A stretch of 64,000 bases of DNA from Streptomyces sp. CB01201 (lineage in GTDB: Bacteria > Actinomycetota > Actinomycetes > Streptomycetales > Streptomycetaceae). Positions within the stretch are counted from its first letter, which is position 1. The number at the start of each line of letters is the position of its first letter. Location: contig NZ_NNBJ01000007.1 of the NCBI RefSeq assembly GCF_002803085.1, positions 310,001 through 374,000 on the forward strand, given 5' to 3'. The position numbers and the translations under genes were made by a program. Of this stretch, positions 1 to 10,300 are shown piece after piece. The notes beneath the pieces are model-generated. The model worked only from the letters and a program-made list of their open reading frames with translations, made no database searches and was not told the DNA's origin.

Positions 1-426
1 CGGTCCTGGAGCGAGGTGGGGGTGGCCCTGTGGGGGACCCTCGCCGTGCTGGCCGTCGTGGCGTGCGTCGCCTTCCAGTTCAAGCCCCTGCACTTCGGCG
101 ACGACGTGGCCGCGGGTCTCGGCGTCCGGTACTCCCTGGTACGCGCGGTCCTGTTGCTGTGCGCGGTGCTGCTCGCCGGGTTCGCGGTGAGCGCGGCGGG
201 TCCGGTGCCGTTCGTGGCCATGGTGGCCCCGCAGGTGGCGATGCGCCTGACGCGGCATCCGACACCGCCGGTGGTGGCCTCGGGCACGGTGGGGGCGCTG
301 CTGTTGATCGGCTCGGACCTCGTCGCGCGCACCGCGCTGCCGATCACCCTGCCGGTCGGCGTGGTCACCGCCGCGATCGGCGGGCCCTTCCTCATCCACC
401 TCCTGGTGCGGGCCAACCGCCGCTAG
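1..426 (+). CDS. cchD: FecCD-family ferric-siderophore ABC permease (3' part only)
   Basis: The frame is open from base 1 to the stop at 424-426, so only the last 141 residues of an inner-membrane iron-siderophore permease are visible. Hydrophobic segments lie near residues 7-23, 40-60 and 115-135. The typical FecCD C-terminal pattern is present: a GPVPFVAMVAPQVAMRL loop (usual form G.I.FVGL..PH..R), then GSDLVART, then LPVGVVTAAIGGPF. A membrane permease of this kind works with the ATPase and lipoprotein encoded just downstream, which follow in the order of a coelichelin cluster. The symbol cchD is assigned by that order (permease, permease, ATPase, lipoprotein) and is inference. The missing N-terminal half and the partner permease should lie left of the window. 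Confidence 0.85.
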   Translation, partial: RSWSEVGVALWGTLAVLAVVACVAFQFKPLHFGDDVAAGLGVRYSLVRAVLLLCAVLLAGFAVSAAGPVPFVAMVAPQVAMRLTRHPTPPVVASGTVGALLLIGSDLVARTALPITLPVGVVTAAIGGPFLIHLLVRANRR

Positions 427-438
427 ATGGTAGAAAGG

Positions 439-457
439 TTAGGCAAGCCTAATTAGA
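439..457. promoter_or_regulatory. Iron box (DmdR/IdeR/DtxR type) upstream of cchE
   Basis: The 19-mer TTAGGCAAGCCTAATTAGA matches the consensus TTAGGTTAGCCTAACCTAA at 13 of 19 positions and contains the palindrome TTAGGCAAGCCTAA. It lies in the 40-bp gap between the permease stop and the ATPase start, just before the ribosome binding site. It suggests that cchE has its own iron-repressed promoter. Confidence 0.65.
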
Positions 458-466
458 GGGGGAGTC

Positions 467-1312
467 ATGGCCGTTGAGTACATCACCGCGATCGAGCCCG
501 GGGTTGCCGCCGTACCGCGTCTCGCGGCCAGGGGCGTCACCGTCGGGTACGGCGACCGGACCGTCATCGACGCCCTCGACGTGACGATCCCGCCGGGCGT
601 GGTGACCACGATCATCGGGCCCAACGGGTGTGGGAAGTCGACCCTGTTGAGGACCCTGACGCGCCTTCTCAAGCCCACCTCGGGATCGGTCGTCCTGGAC
701 GGTGAGGACATCGCCCGGCTGAAGACCCGGGACGTGGCCAGGAAGCTCGGACTGCTGCCGCAGTCGCCGGTGGCGCCGGAGGGCCTGACCGTGGCCGACC
801 TGGTCGCCAGGGGCCGCCACCCGCACCAGAGCTGGCTGCGCCAGTGGTCCTCCGACGACGTCTCCGTCGTCGAGCGCGCATTGGCCCTCACCGGCGTCTC
901 CGACCTGGCCGACCGCCCGGTCGACTCGCTCTCCGGGGGGCAGCGCCAGCGCGCCTGGATCTCGATGACGCTGGCTCAGGGCACCGACCTGCTGCTGCTC
1001 GACGAGCCCACCACCTACCTGGACCTGGCACACGCCATCGACGTGCTCGACCTGGTGGACGACCTGCACGAGTCGGGCTGCACGGTCGTCATGGTGCTGC
1101 ACGACCTGAACCTGGCCACGCGCTACAGCGACAACCTCATCGTGATGAAGGCGGGTTCCGTCCTCGCGCAGGGCCACCCGCGGGACGTGGTGACCCCCGA
1201 GCTGCTCCACGAGGCATTCGGCCTGCGGGCTCAGGTGGTTGAGGATCCGGTGGGCGACCGGCCGCTGATCGTGCCGATCGGCCGCACCCATGTGCCGGGT
1301 CTGGCCGACTGA
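467..1312 (+). CDS. cchE: Ferric-siderophore ABC importer ATPase (FepC/FecE family)
   Basis: This cytoplasmic ATPase of 281 residues would power uptake of the loaded siderophore through the adjacent FecCD permeases. Motifs are complete: Walker A GPNGCGKST near residue 49, signature LSGGQRQRAW, Walker B LLLLDEPTTYLD, and H-loop VLHDLN. Length and motifs are standard for FepC-type subunits. The ATG at 467 is preceded by a GAGGGGGA ribosome binding site and by an iron box overlapping the leader. It sits between the permease and the binding lipoprotein, as in the coelichelin locus. The family assignment is firm. The cch name rests on cluster order. Confidence 0.92.
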   Translation: MAVEYITAIEPGVAAVPRLAARGVTVGYGDRTVIDALDVTIPPGVVTTIIGPNGCGKSTLLRTLTRLLKPTSGSVVLDGEDIARLKTRDVARKLGLLPQSPVAPEGLTVADLVARGRHPHQSWLRQWSSDDVSVVERALALTGVSDLADRPVDSLSGGQRQRAWISMTLAQGTDLLLLDEPTTYLDLAHAIDVLDLVDDLHESGCTVVMVLHDLNLATRYSDNLIVMKAGSVLAQGHPRDVVTPELLHEAFGLRAQVVEDPVGDRPLIVPIGRTHVPGLAD

Positions 1313-1331
1313 CGTCCACCCTTCCCTAGAC

Positions 1332-1350
1332 TTAGGCTAGGCTTACCTTA
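1332..1350. promoter_or_regulatory. Iron box upstream of cchF
   Basis: TTAGGCTAGGCTTACCTTA matches the DmdR/IdeR consensus TTAGGTTAGGCTAACCTAA at 16 of 19 positions. It lies 72 bp before the cchF start, in the 109-bp gap after cchE. A second partial element, TTAGGTAGG, follows immediately at 1352-1360. Iron-dependent repression of cchF-cchG is inferred. Confidence 0.8.
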
Positions 1351-1421
1351 CTTAGGTAGGTCAAGGTCTCCCTGCCCCGCTGTGGGGCCGCGGTGGACCG
1401 TACGAAAGCAAGGGATTCCGG

Positions 1422-2477
1422 ATGCTCCTCGACCGAACGACCCGTATGAAGTCCTGGCGGCGGCTGGCGGCGACCGTGTCCGTCGCGGCCCTCGGCGCGG
1501 GGGTGCTGGCGGGCTGCGGTTCCGATGCGAAGGACAAGAGCGCGGGGGACGGCTCCAACACCCCCGCCGCCTCCGGTGCGTTCCCGGTCACCGTGGAGCA
1601 CGCGTTCGGATCCACGAAGGTCGACAAGGCGCCCAAGCGGGTCGTGACCGTCGGCTACACCGACGACCAGGACGTCCTCGCGCTCGGCGTCAAGCCCGTC
1701 GGCATGGTCGACCAGTACCCCAACCCGGCCGGCCGGAGCCCCGACATCAACACGCAGTGGCCCTGGGTGAAGGACCAGTGGGGGAGCACCAAGCCCGACG
1801 TCATCATGAACAACGGTGACGCCGGCCCCAACTTCGAGAAGATCGCGGCCCTGCGGCCCGACCTGATCGTCGCGGTCTACTCCGAGATCGACAAGACCGC
1901 CTACGACAAGCTCTCCAAGATCGCCCCGACGGTCGCCCGTACGAAGACCGAGAAGGAGCCGTTCAGCGCTCCGTGGCAGGACAACGCCCTCCACATCGCC
2001 AAGGCGCTCGGCAAGGCCGACGAGGGCAAGCAGCTGGTCCAGGGCATCCAGGACAAGCTCGCCGGGGTCAAGAAGGCGCACCCCGAGTTCGCCAACCAGA
2101 CCGCTGTCGCCCTGTCCTGGTACAAGAACTCGGTCACGCCGTTCACCACCAAGGACGTACGCGGCCAGCTCCTGAGCGGCATGGGCTTCAAGGGCCAGAC
2201 CGGGATCGACAAGATCGCCGGGTCCGACTTCTCCACGCAGCTCTCCCCGGAGCGCATGGACCTGGTCGACGTGGACCGTGTCTTCGCCATCAACGACAAG
2301 GCCGACACCGAAGCGCTCAAGAAGGACAAGCTCTTCTCCAACCTGAAGGTCGCCAAGGCCAACAAGGTCTCCTACCTGCTCGACAGCGAGGGCCCGGCGG
2401 CCGGCGCGGCGATGTCGCAGGCGACCCTGCTCTCCCTGCCGTACGCGATCGACCAGCTCGTCAAGTCGGTCGGCTAG
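1422..2477 (+). CDS. cchF: Siderophore-binding lipoprotein (FepB/FhuD-like periplasmic-binding family)
   Basis: A 351-residue solute-binding lipoprotein expected to capture the ferric siderophore outside the membrane and pass it to the permease/ATPase. A basic N terminus and hydrophobic stretch end in the lipobox LAGC with Cys32. The mature part begins with a low-complexity Gly/Ser/Asp linker. It continues with the family pattern APKRVVTVGYTDDQDVLALG and a later region LRPDLIVAVYSEIDK. The ATG at 1422 is preferred over the ATG at 1446 because only the first has a Shine-Dalgarno (AAGGGA, 8 bp away). The next gene starts 2 bp after its stop, so cchF and cchG should be co-transcribed from the iron-box promoter. 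Confidence 0.9.
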   Translation: MLLDRTTRMKSWRRLAATVSVAALGAGVLAGCGSDAKDKSAGDGSNTPAASGAFPVTVEHAFGSTKVDKAPKRVVTVGYTDDQDVLALGVKPVGMVDQYPNPAGRSPDINTQWPWVKDQWGSTKPDVIMNNGDAGPNFEKIAALRPDLIVAVYSEIDKTAYDKLSKIAPTVARTKTEKEPFSAPWQDNALHIAKALGKADEGKQLVQGIQDKLAGVKKAHPEFANQTAVALSWYKNSVTPFTTKDVRGQLLSGMGFKGQTGIDKIAGSDFSTQLSPERMDLVDVDRVFAINDKADTEALKKDKLFSNLKVAKANKVSYLLDSEGPAAGAAMSQATLLSLPYAIDQLVKSVG

Positions 2478-2479
2478 GC

Positions 2480-4267
2480 GTGAGCGCCACCGACACCCGC
2501 CCCGCCCCGGCCACCTTGCGCACGACGGGCGGCCGTGAGGCGGCCCGGTGGGTCGTGGCCAACTGCCGCGACATGCCCTGGCTGACGGCCGCCACCGTGT
2601 TCAGCACGGTGGCGGGGGCGGCGCTCCAGATGCTCCCGGTACTCCTGCTCGGCCGGGTGGTCGACGGAGTGGTCGGGGGGCAGCCGCGCTCGGCCCTGGT
2701 CACGACGGGGGTGGTGATGGTGGCCGCCGCGCTCCTCGGCGCGGCGGCCACCGCCGCGTCCACCTATCTGATCGGCCGGCTCGGCGCCGATCTCCTCGCC
2801 CAGCTGCGCGAAGGCGCCGTCCGGGCCGTCCTCGGGATGCCCATCGCCCGGGTCGAACAGGTGGGCCGCGGCGATGTCCTGTCCCGGGTCGGCGACGATG
2901 TCGCGGTCCTGTCCAAGGGCATCCGTTCGGCCATCCCCACGGTGTTCTCGGCGGGCATCCTGGTGGCCGTCGCCACCCTCGGCATGTTCGGGCTCGACTG
3001 GCGCCTCGGCCTCGCGGGCGCGTGCGCCCTGCCCGCCTACGCGCTCGCCCTGCGCTGGTACCTGCCGCGCTCGGCCCCGCTCTACCGCAGACAGCGGCTC
3101 GCCCAGGCCGATCGCGCCCAGGCGCTGATCAGCGGCCTGAACGGCATCGACACGGTGCGGGCGTACCGCCTGGAGGGTGCGTTCCGCGAGAAGGTGGCCG
3201 ACGACTCGCAGCGGGTACGGGACTACGGGATCGAGGTGTTCCGCTTCTTCGGCCGGTTCGTCGGCCGGGAGAACCGGGCCGAGTTCATCGGCCTGGTGCT
3301 GATCCTCGTGGTGGGCTTCGCCCTCCTGGAGACCGGTTCCGCGAGCCTCGGTGACGTATCGGCGGCCCCGCTGGTGTTCCACCGCCTGTTCACCCCGCTC
3401 GGCGCGATCATGTTCACGTTCGACGAGGCGCAGAAGTCGGGCGCGAGCCTGACCCGGCTCGTCGGAGTGCTGACCGAACCGGCGGCCCAGCGGCTCGTGG
3501 GGGAGGCCAACTCCCCTTCGCGGCAGGGAGCTTCGTATCCGGTGACGGTGGAGGGTCTGACGTTCTCCTATCCCGGCAGCGATGAACCGGTGCTGCGGGA
3601 CGTCGGGTTGACGATCCCGGCGGGCGGCTCCCTGGCCCTGGTGGGGGCGACCGGCGCGGGCAAGACGACGCTGGCCGCGCTCATCGCCGGCATCGAGACC
3701 CCGGGGTCCGGTTCGGTGCGGATCGGCTCGACCGATCTCGCCGAGCTGGACGAGGTCGGGGCGCGGGCGCTGGTGAGCGTCCTGACCCAGGAGACCCATG
3801 TCTTCTCCGGGCCGCTCGCCGACGACCTGAGGCTCGCCGCTCCGGCGGCGAGCGACGCCGAACTCCTCGAAGCGCTGCGCACGGTGGGTGCCGACGGATG
3901 GGTCGAAGCGCTCCCCGACGGCCTCTACACGACGGTCGGCGAGGGCGGTGAGCGCCTGGACGGCATGAAGGTCGCCCATGTGGCCCTCGCCCGGCTCGTG
4001 TTGGGCCGGGCGCCGGTGGTGGTGCTCGACGAGTCGACCGCCGAGGCGGGCAGCGAGGGTGCCGCCGAACTGGAGCGGGCGGTCCAGGCGGCCTGTGCGG
4101 GCCGCACCACGCTGTTCGTGGCCCACCGTCTGACCCAGGCGATGGCCGCCGACCGGATCGCCGTCCTGGATGCGGGACAGGTCGTGGAGCTGGGCACACA
4201 CGACGAGTTGGTGGCTCTGGGCGGCCGTTACGCGCGGCTCTGGCGGGCCTGGAGGGAGGGTAGTTAG
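2480..4267 (+). CDS. cchG: ABC half-exporter (TMD-NBD) with intact Walker A/B but degenerate signature
   Basis: A 595-residue fused membrane and ATPase half-transporter, probably for siderophore export. The GTG start lies 2 bp after the cchF stop. Hydrophobic segments fill residues 1-320 and the NBD follows. Walker A GATGAGKTT (389-397), Q-loop (VLTQET), Walker B with D517-E518 and the switch His (VAHRLT) are all intact. The signature is LDGMK at 493-497 instead of LSGGQ, and the D-loop reads AEAG instead of ALD. This is the mirror image of the defects in the second half-exporter at 15237-16937, so the two probably form one heterodimer. The stop codon falls inside the first iron box of the NRPS promoter. 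Confidence 0.9.
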   Translation: MSATDTRPAPATLRTTGGREAARWVVANCRDMPWLTAATVFSTVAGAALQMLPVLLLGRVVDGVVGGQPRSALVTTGVVMVAAALLGAAATAASTYLIGRLGADLLAQLREGAVRAVLGMPIARVEQVGRGDVLSRVGDDVAVLSKGIRSAIPTVFSAGILVAVATLGMFGLDWRLGLAGACALPAYALALRWYLPRSAPLYRRQRLAQADRAQALISGLNGIDTVRAYRLEGAFREKVADDSQRVRDYGIEVFRFFGRFVGRENRAEFIGLVLILVVGFALLETGSASLGDVSAAPLVFHRLFTPLGAIMFTFDEAQKSGASLTRLVGVLTEPAAQRLVGEANSPSRQGASYPVTVEGLTFSYPGSDEPVLRDVGLTIPAGGSLALVGATGAGKTTLAALIAGIETPGSGSVRIGSTDLAELDEVGARALVSVLTQETHVFSGPLADDLRLAAPAASDAELLEALRTVGADGWVEALPDGLYTTVGEGGERLDGMKVAHVALARLVLGRAPVVVLDESTAEAGSEGAAELERAVQAACAGRTTLFVAHRLTQAMAADRIAVLDAGQVVELGTHDELVALGGRYARLWRAWREGS

Positions 4268-4297
4268 GTAACCCTAATTTAGGTTAGGGTTACCTTC
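4264..4297. promoter_or_regulatory. Tandem double iron box upstream of the NRPS gene
   Basis: Two overlapping DmdR/IdeR-like boxes are visible. TTAGGTAACCCTAATTTAG (4264-4282) matches at 14 of 19 positions and TTAGGTTAGGGTTACCTTC (4279-4297) at 15 of 19. They share four bases, so their centres lie 15 bp apart. The first overlaps the TAG stop of the upstream exporter gene. A near-consensus double site right before the NRPS suggests tight, possibly cooperative, iron repression of the biosynthetic gene. Confidence 0.75.
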
Positions 4298-4324
4298 GTG
4301 CCTTGGAAGGGTGTTGAGTCTTCG

Positions 4325-7300
4325 ATGATGGAACCGAGCGCTCGTCTCGTGCTGTTCTCTCCCACGCGGCTGGCCGATGCGCGCCGGCGCCTGGGCGGCC
4401 ACTCCGACCGGACCGTCGCCGAGGCGGCCGCCATCGGCCTCGCCCACTGGGCGTCGGGCCGGAGCCCGGACGGCATCGACCTGACGCCCGGCACCCTGTT
4501 CGCGGACGTCCTCGGCTGGGTCGACAACGGCGGTACCGCGAGCGGTGGTTGGCAGGTCGGCGAAGCCGCCCCGGACGGCATCCGCATCACCGTGCCCGAC
4601 GGCGTCGACGTGTCCGACGCGCAGCGCGCGCTCGACGACCTGGCCGACTTCCCGGACCGGCCCCTCGGCACCATCGCCCCCTGCGGTGCGCCGGAGCGCC
4701 TGGCCGCGCTGGCCGAGTGGAACGACACCGGGGCCGACCGGGTCCGCCCGACCGTCGTGGAGATGTTCCGCGAGCAGGTGCGGCTCAGGCCGGACGCGGT
4801 CGCCATCGTGGACGAGCACCGCTCGCTGACCTACCGCGAGGCGGCCGAGAAGTCGGCCCAACTGGCCCACCGCATCAGGGGACTCGGGCTCGGCGCCGAG
4901 CAGGTCGTCGGCATCTCGCTCGGCCGCTCGGCCGAGATGGTGGTCGGCCTGCTCGGCGTGCTCCAGGCCGGCTGTGCGTTCGTGCCGCTCGATCCCCAGT
5001 GGCCGGCCGCACGCCGCGCCGTCGTCATCGACGACGCGCGGGTCGCGGTCCAGCTCAACGGCTCCGGCGAGCACGACCCGGCCGAACCGGCCGCCGTCGC
5101 CGTCGACCTCGACGACTGGCAGCACGGCTCCCACCCCGTCGACTGCCCCCAAGTCGCCTTCCACGGCGATGCGTTGGCCTACGTGATCTTCACGTCCGGC
5201 TCGACCGGCCGGCCCAAGGGCGCCATGATCCGGCACGAGGCGATCAGCGAGCGCCTGCTGTGGCAGGTCGAGGAGATCCTGCACTTCGGCCACGACGACG
5301 CCTCCCTCTTCAAGGCGCCGCTGTCCTTCGACATATCCATCAACGAGATCTTCCTGCCGCTGGTGTGCGGAGCCCGCCTCGTGATCCTGCGCCCCGGCGG
5401 CGAGCGCGACCCGCACCACATGCTGAGCGTGATCGCCGAGCAGCGCGTCACCTTCACCTACCTCGTGTCGTCCATGCTCGATGTCCTCCTGGAGATCGCG
5501 GGCGACTCCGGGCGCCTGGACAGCCTGCGGCACGTGTGGTGCGGCGGCGAGGTGCTCACCCCCGAGCTGTACGAGCGGTTCCGCACCCGGCTCGGCATCC
5601 CCATGTACCACGGCTACGGCCCGGCCGAGACGACCATCGGCGTCTCCCACGTCATCTACCGGGGCGAGGCGGAACGCCTGTCCACCTCCATCGGCCGGGC
5701 CAACCCCAACACCCAGCTCTACGTCCTGGACGACGAGCTGCGCCCGGTCCCCACCGGCGTCGGCGGCGAACTCTACGTGGGCGGCTTCCTGCTGGGGCGC
5801 GGCTATGTGGGCGCGCCGGGCCTGACCGCCGCACGGTTCGTGGCCAACCCCTTCGCGGACGACGGGTCGCGGCTCTACCGCACCGGCGACCTGGCCCGCT
5901 ACGCCCCCGACGGCTCCCTCGACTTCCTGGGCCGGGCCGACAACCAGGTCAAGATCCGCGGCATGCGGCTCGAACTCGAAGACGTCGAGGCCGGTCTGGC
6001 CGAGCACCCCGAGGTGCGGCACACCTGTGTCGTCGCCAAGAAGAACAGCGCGGGCGGCACCTACCTCGTCGGGTACGTGATCCCGGCCGCCGGCCACGAA
6101 GGGCTGCGGGCGGACGAGGTCAGGGACTGGGCCGCCGGCCACCTGGTGGAGTACATGGTGCCCGCCCATGTCGTCGTGATGCGGGAGTTCCCGCTCACCG
6201 CCAACGGCAAGCTGGACCGGCGCGCGCTGCCCGAGCCCGAGATCGTGACGGGCTCCTTCGTGCGGCCCGCCACCGACGACGAGCGAATTGTGTGCCAGGC
6301 CGTCGCCGCCGTCCTGCGCCTCGACGAAGTCGGCGTCGACCAGGACTTCTTCCAGCTCGGCGGGGACAGCATCCTCGCGATCTCGCTGCTGAGCGCGCTG
6401 CGCGAGGCGGGTCTCTACGTCAGCGCGGGCCAGATCTTCGCCAACAGCGTGCTCGGCGCGCTGGCGGCGGTCGCGAGCCGCGAGGACACGACCGGGGTGG
6501 ACCACGGCGACATCGCCACCGGCCCGGTCACCGGCTCGCCCATCGTCCAGTGGCTCGGCGAGAACACCGACGCCATCGACGGCTTCGTCCAGTCGGTCGT
6601 CCTGAACACCCCGGCGGACCTCACCGCCGACACCCTCGGCGCCGTGCTCGGCGCCGTCGTGGCCCGCCACGACATGCTGCGCGCCCGGCTGGTGCGCGGG
6701 GACCGCTGGAGCTTCGACATCCCCGAGGCCGGCCAGGACACGGCCGACTGGCAGCAGAGCGATCTGCCGCTCGACGCCTGCGTGGCCCTCGCCACCGAAG
6801 GACTCGACCCGGACAACGGCGTGATGCTGCGGGCCGTCTGGCGCCGCGAGGCCCGCCAACTCGTCGTCGTCATCCACCACGTGGTGATCGACGGAGTGTC
6901 CTGGCGCGTCCTGATGGACGACCTGGCCACGGCCTGGCGCCGGGCGTCCGCGGGCGAAACGGTCGAACTGCCGCCCGTGGGAACGTCGTTCAGGCGCTGG
7001 ACCCAGCTCCTTCAGAGCGCGGACTTCACCGCGGACCGTGCCCACTTCGAGCGCCCCCTGCCGGGGCCGGACGCGCCGCTGGGCAGGCGCGCGCCGTCGG
7101 CGGCGGACACCGTGGAGCGGGAACGGCAGCGGACCTTCACGGTCGGCCCCGAGCTCACGGCCGCGCTGCTCGGCGAGGTCCCGGCGAGGTTCCACGCGGG
7201 CGTCAACGACGTCCTGCTGACCGCGCTCGCCGTCACCCTCGCCCGCCTGCGCCGCGACCGGGGGCAGAACCAGACCTTCGCGCACATCGAACTGGAGGGC

Positions 7301-10300
7301 CACGGGCGCGAAGCCCGCCACGTGGCGGCCGCCGCCGGTGTCGAGCCGGACCTCTCGCGCACCGTCGGCTGGTTCACCACCCTGTTCCCGGTCACCGTGG
7401 ACCCCGGCACGGCGGACGACTTCACCGACCCCCGCTACCTCGCCGCCGCGCTCAAGGCCGTCAAGGAGGACCTCGCCCGCGTACCGGGCAACGGCCTCTC
7501 GTACGGCGCCCTGCGCCACCTCGCCGACGCGTCCTTCACCGCCCCCGCACCCCAGGTCCTCTTCAACTACCTGGGCCGGTTCGACGCGGGCGCCGCCGGA
7601 GACTGGCAACTGGCCGCTACCACGGGGCAGTTGGGGGAGAAGCGCGACCCGAGGATGCGCCTGCCGCGCGCCCTGGAGTTCAACGCGATCGCCGAACCCG
7701 CCGCCAGTGGCGCCTACGAACTCGTCACCACCGTCTCCTGGCCCGACGGGATGTTCACCGACGAGGACATGGAGACGCTCGGCGCGTACTTCCGCGGCGC
7801 CCTCGCCGGACTCGCCGCGCTCGACCAGGGCGGCCACTCGCCGAGCGACTTCCCGCTGGTGCGCCTGACCCAGGCCGACGTCGACGAACTGGACGGCCCC
7901 GGGCTGCGCGACATCCTGCCGCTGACCCCGCTCCAGGAGGGCCTGTACTTCCACTCGGTCTTCGACGACGACTCCGCGGGCAACTACGTGGAGCAGCAAC
8001 TCCTCACGCTGGAAGGCGAGTTGGACGCCGACCGGCTCAAGGCGGCGGCGACCCGGCTCTTCACCCTGTACCCGAACCTGGCCGCGCGGTTCACCGCGCC
8101 GGCCGACGGCCGCGTCGTCTCCGTCCTGGAAGGCGCCGTCGAGGCGCCCTTCACCACCATCGAGCGCCCCGGCATCACCGACGCGGAGATCCGCGAACAC
8201 GCCGAGCGCGACCGCAGGGCCGGCTTCGACCTGGCCACCGGCCCGCTGATGCGTTTCACGCTGTTCCGCGACCCGGAATCGGGCCGCGCCGTCCTGGTGC
8301 AGACCGTGCACCACCTCATCGCCGACGGCTGGTCGGTGCCGCCGATGCTGCGCGCCCTGCTCGCCGAGTACCACGCGCCGGGGACCGTATATCCGGCGGG
8401 CGGCTTCGCGGACTACGTCGGCTGGCTCGCCGGGCGGGACGCCGACGAGAGCGACCGGGTGTGGGCCGGCGAGCTGGCCGGACTTCCCGGCCCCTCCCTC
8501 GTGGCCAAGGAGCACACCCCCTCCGGCCGCTTCGCCGACACCCTCGTGGAGCCGGCCGACGGCCTCGACGCGGCCGTCCGGGCGGCCGGTGTGACGCTGA
8601 GCGTGGCCGTGCACAGCGCCTGGGCGCTGACCCTGGGCGACATCCTGAAGTCCGCGGACGTGGTGTTCGGCTCCACCGTCTCCGGCCGCGACGCCGACGT
8701 GCCCGGCATCGGTGACATGGTCGGCCTGTTCATCAACACCGTTCCCCTGCGCGCCCGTTGGGGCGCAGGGACCACGGCGCGCGAGCTGCTCGCCGCGGTG
8801 CGCGAACACCAGGGCGCGGTCCTGCCGCACCAGCACGTCTCGCTCGCCCGGATCGGCCGCCAGGCAGGCGTCGGCCCCCTCTTCGACACCCTCGTGGTGT
8901 TCGATGTGGCGACCGACGTCACCGCCCTGCGCAGCCCCGGCGACACCCTCGCCGTCACCGGACTCGTCAACGAGGGAGCCCCGCACTACCCGCTGACGCT
9001 GGTCGTGGAGCGCGCCCTGGACGGGCGCCCCCGCTTCAACCTGATCTACGACGCCGAACTGCTGCGGGAGAGCAGCGCACAGGACATCCTGCGCCGCTTC
9101 TCCGGCACCCTCACCGCCCTCCTGGGCCGGCCCGACGCCCCGGTCGCCGCCCTGGTGCCCCAGGCGGCCGAGACCCCGGCGCCGATCACCCCCGCCACCC
9201 TCGGCGCCCTCTTCGACGCCGCGGCGCGCCGCGACCCGGCCGCCACCGCCGTCACCCAGTGCGCCCTCGACGGCACCACCCGCTCCCTGACCTACGGTGA
9301 ACTGGCCTCGGCCAAGGACGAGTTGGCCGCCACTCTGCGCGCGGCCGGGGTCCGGCCCGGCCGGCGGGTCGCCGTCGCGGTCCCGCGCACCATCGAGCAG
9401 GTCGTCGCCCTCGTCGCGATCGTCAGCGCGGGCGGCGCGTACGTACCGCTCGACACGGCGTACCCGGACGAGCGCCTCGCCTACGTCCTCGCCGACGCGG
9501 CGCCCCAGGTCGTCCTCGTCGACCCGGAGCAGCGGGAGCGCTTCACGGCGCTCCTGGCGAAGGCCGGCGTCCCGGCCCGGGTCCTCGTGCAGGGCGACGA
9601 ACCGCCGCAGGACGCCGCGGGGACGCAGGCCCCGGCAGCCCCCGTCACCTGGCACGACCCCGCGTACGTGATCTACACCTCCGGCTCGACCGGCCGGCCC
9701 AAGGGCGTCGTCGTCCCGCACTCCAGTGTGGTGACCCTGCTCGCCAACACCCGGCCGGACATGGACTTCGGCCCGGCCGACGTGTGGGTGCAGTTCCACT
9801 CGTACTCCTTCGACTTCGCGGTCTGGGAGCTGTGGGGCGCCCTGGTCCACGGCGGCGAACTCCTCGTCCCCGACTACGGGTTGACGCGCTCCCCGGTCGA
9901 CTTCCGCCGTCTCGTCCACGAGCGCGGGGTGACCGTCCTCAACCAGACCCCCTCGGCCTTCTACCAGTTCATCGAGGCCGACCGGCTCGCGTCCGAGCCC
10001 CTCAGGCGGCTGCGCCGCGTCGTCTTCGGCGGCGAGGCCCTCGACCTCGGGCGGCTGCGCGGCTGGGTCGAGCGCTACGGCACCGGCACGCCCGAGCTGG
10101 TCAACATGTACGGGATCACCGAGACCACCGTGCATGTGACCCACCGGGTGCTGACCGACGACGACTTCGGACCCGGCGACGACGTCAGCCCCATCGGCGG
10201 CGCCCTGCCCGGCCTGGTCACCCATCTGCTCGACGACCGGCTCGCTCCGGTGCCGCCGGGCCAGGAGGGCGCCATCTATGTCGCCGGCGACCAGGTGTCG

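Noticed and set aside
1973..2479. In-frame upstream extension of the first half-exporter into cchF
   Set aside because: The extension is Arg/Gly/Pro-rich shadow sequence overlapping the binding protein. The GTG at 2480, 2 bp after the cchF stop, gives a normal exporter N terminus.
4298..4324. GTG at 4298 as NRPS start
   Set aside because: It directly follows the iron box, leaving no room for a ribosome binding site. The ATG at 4325 gives the expected length.
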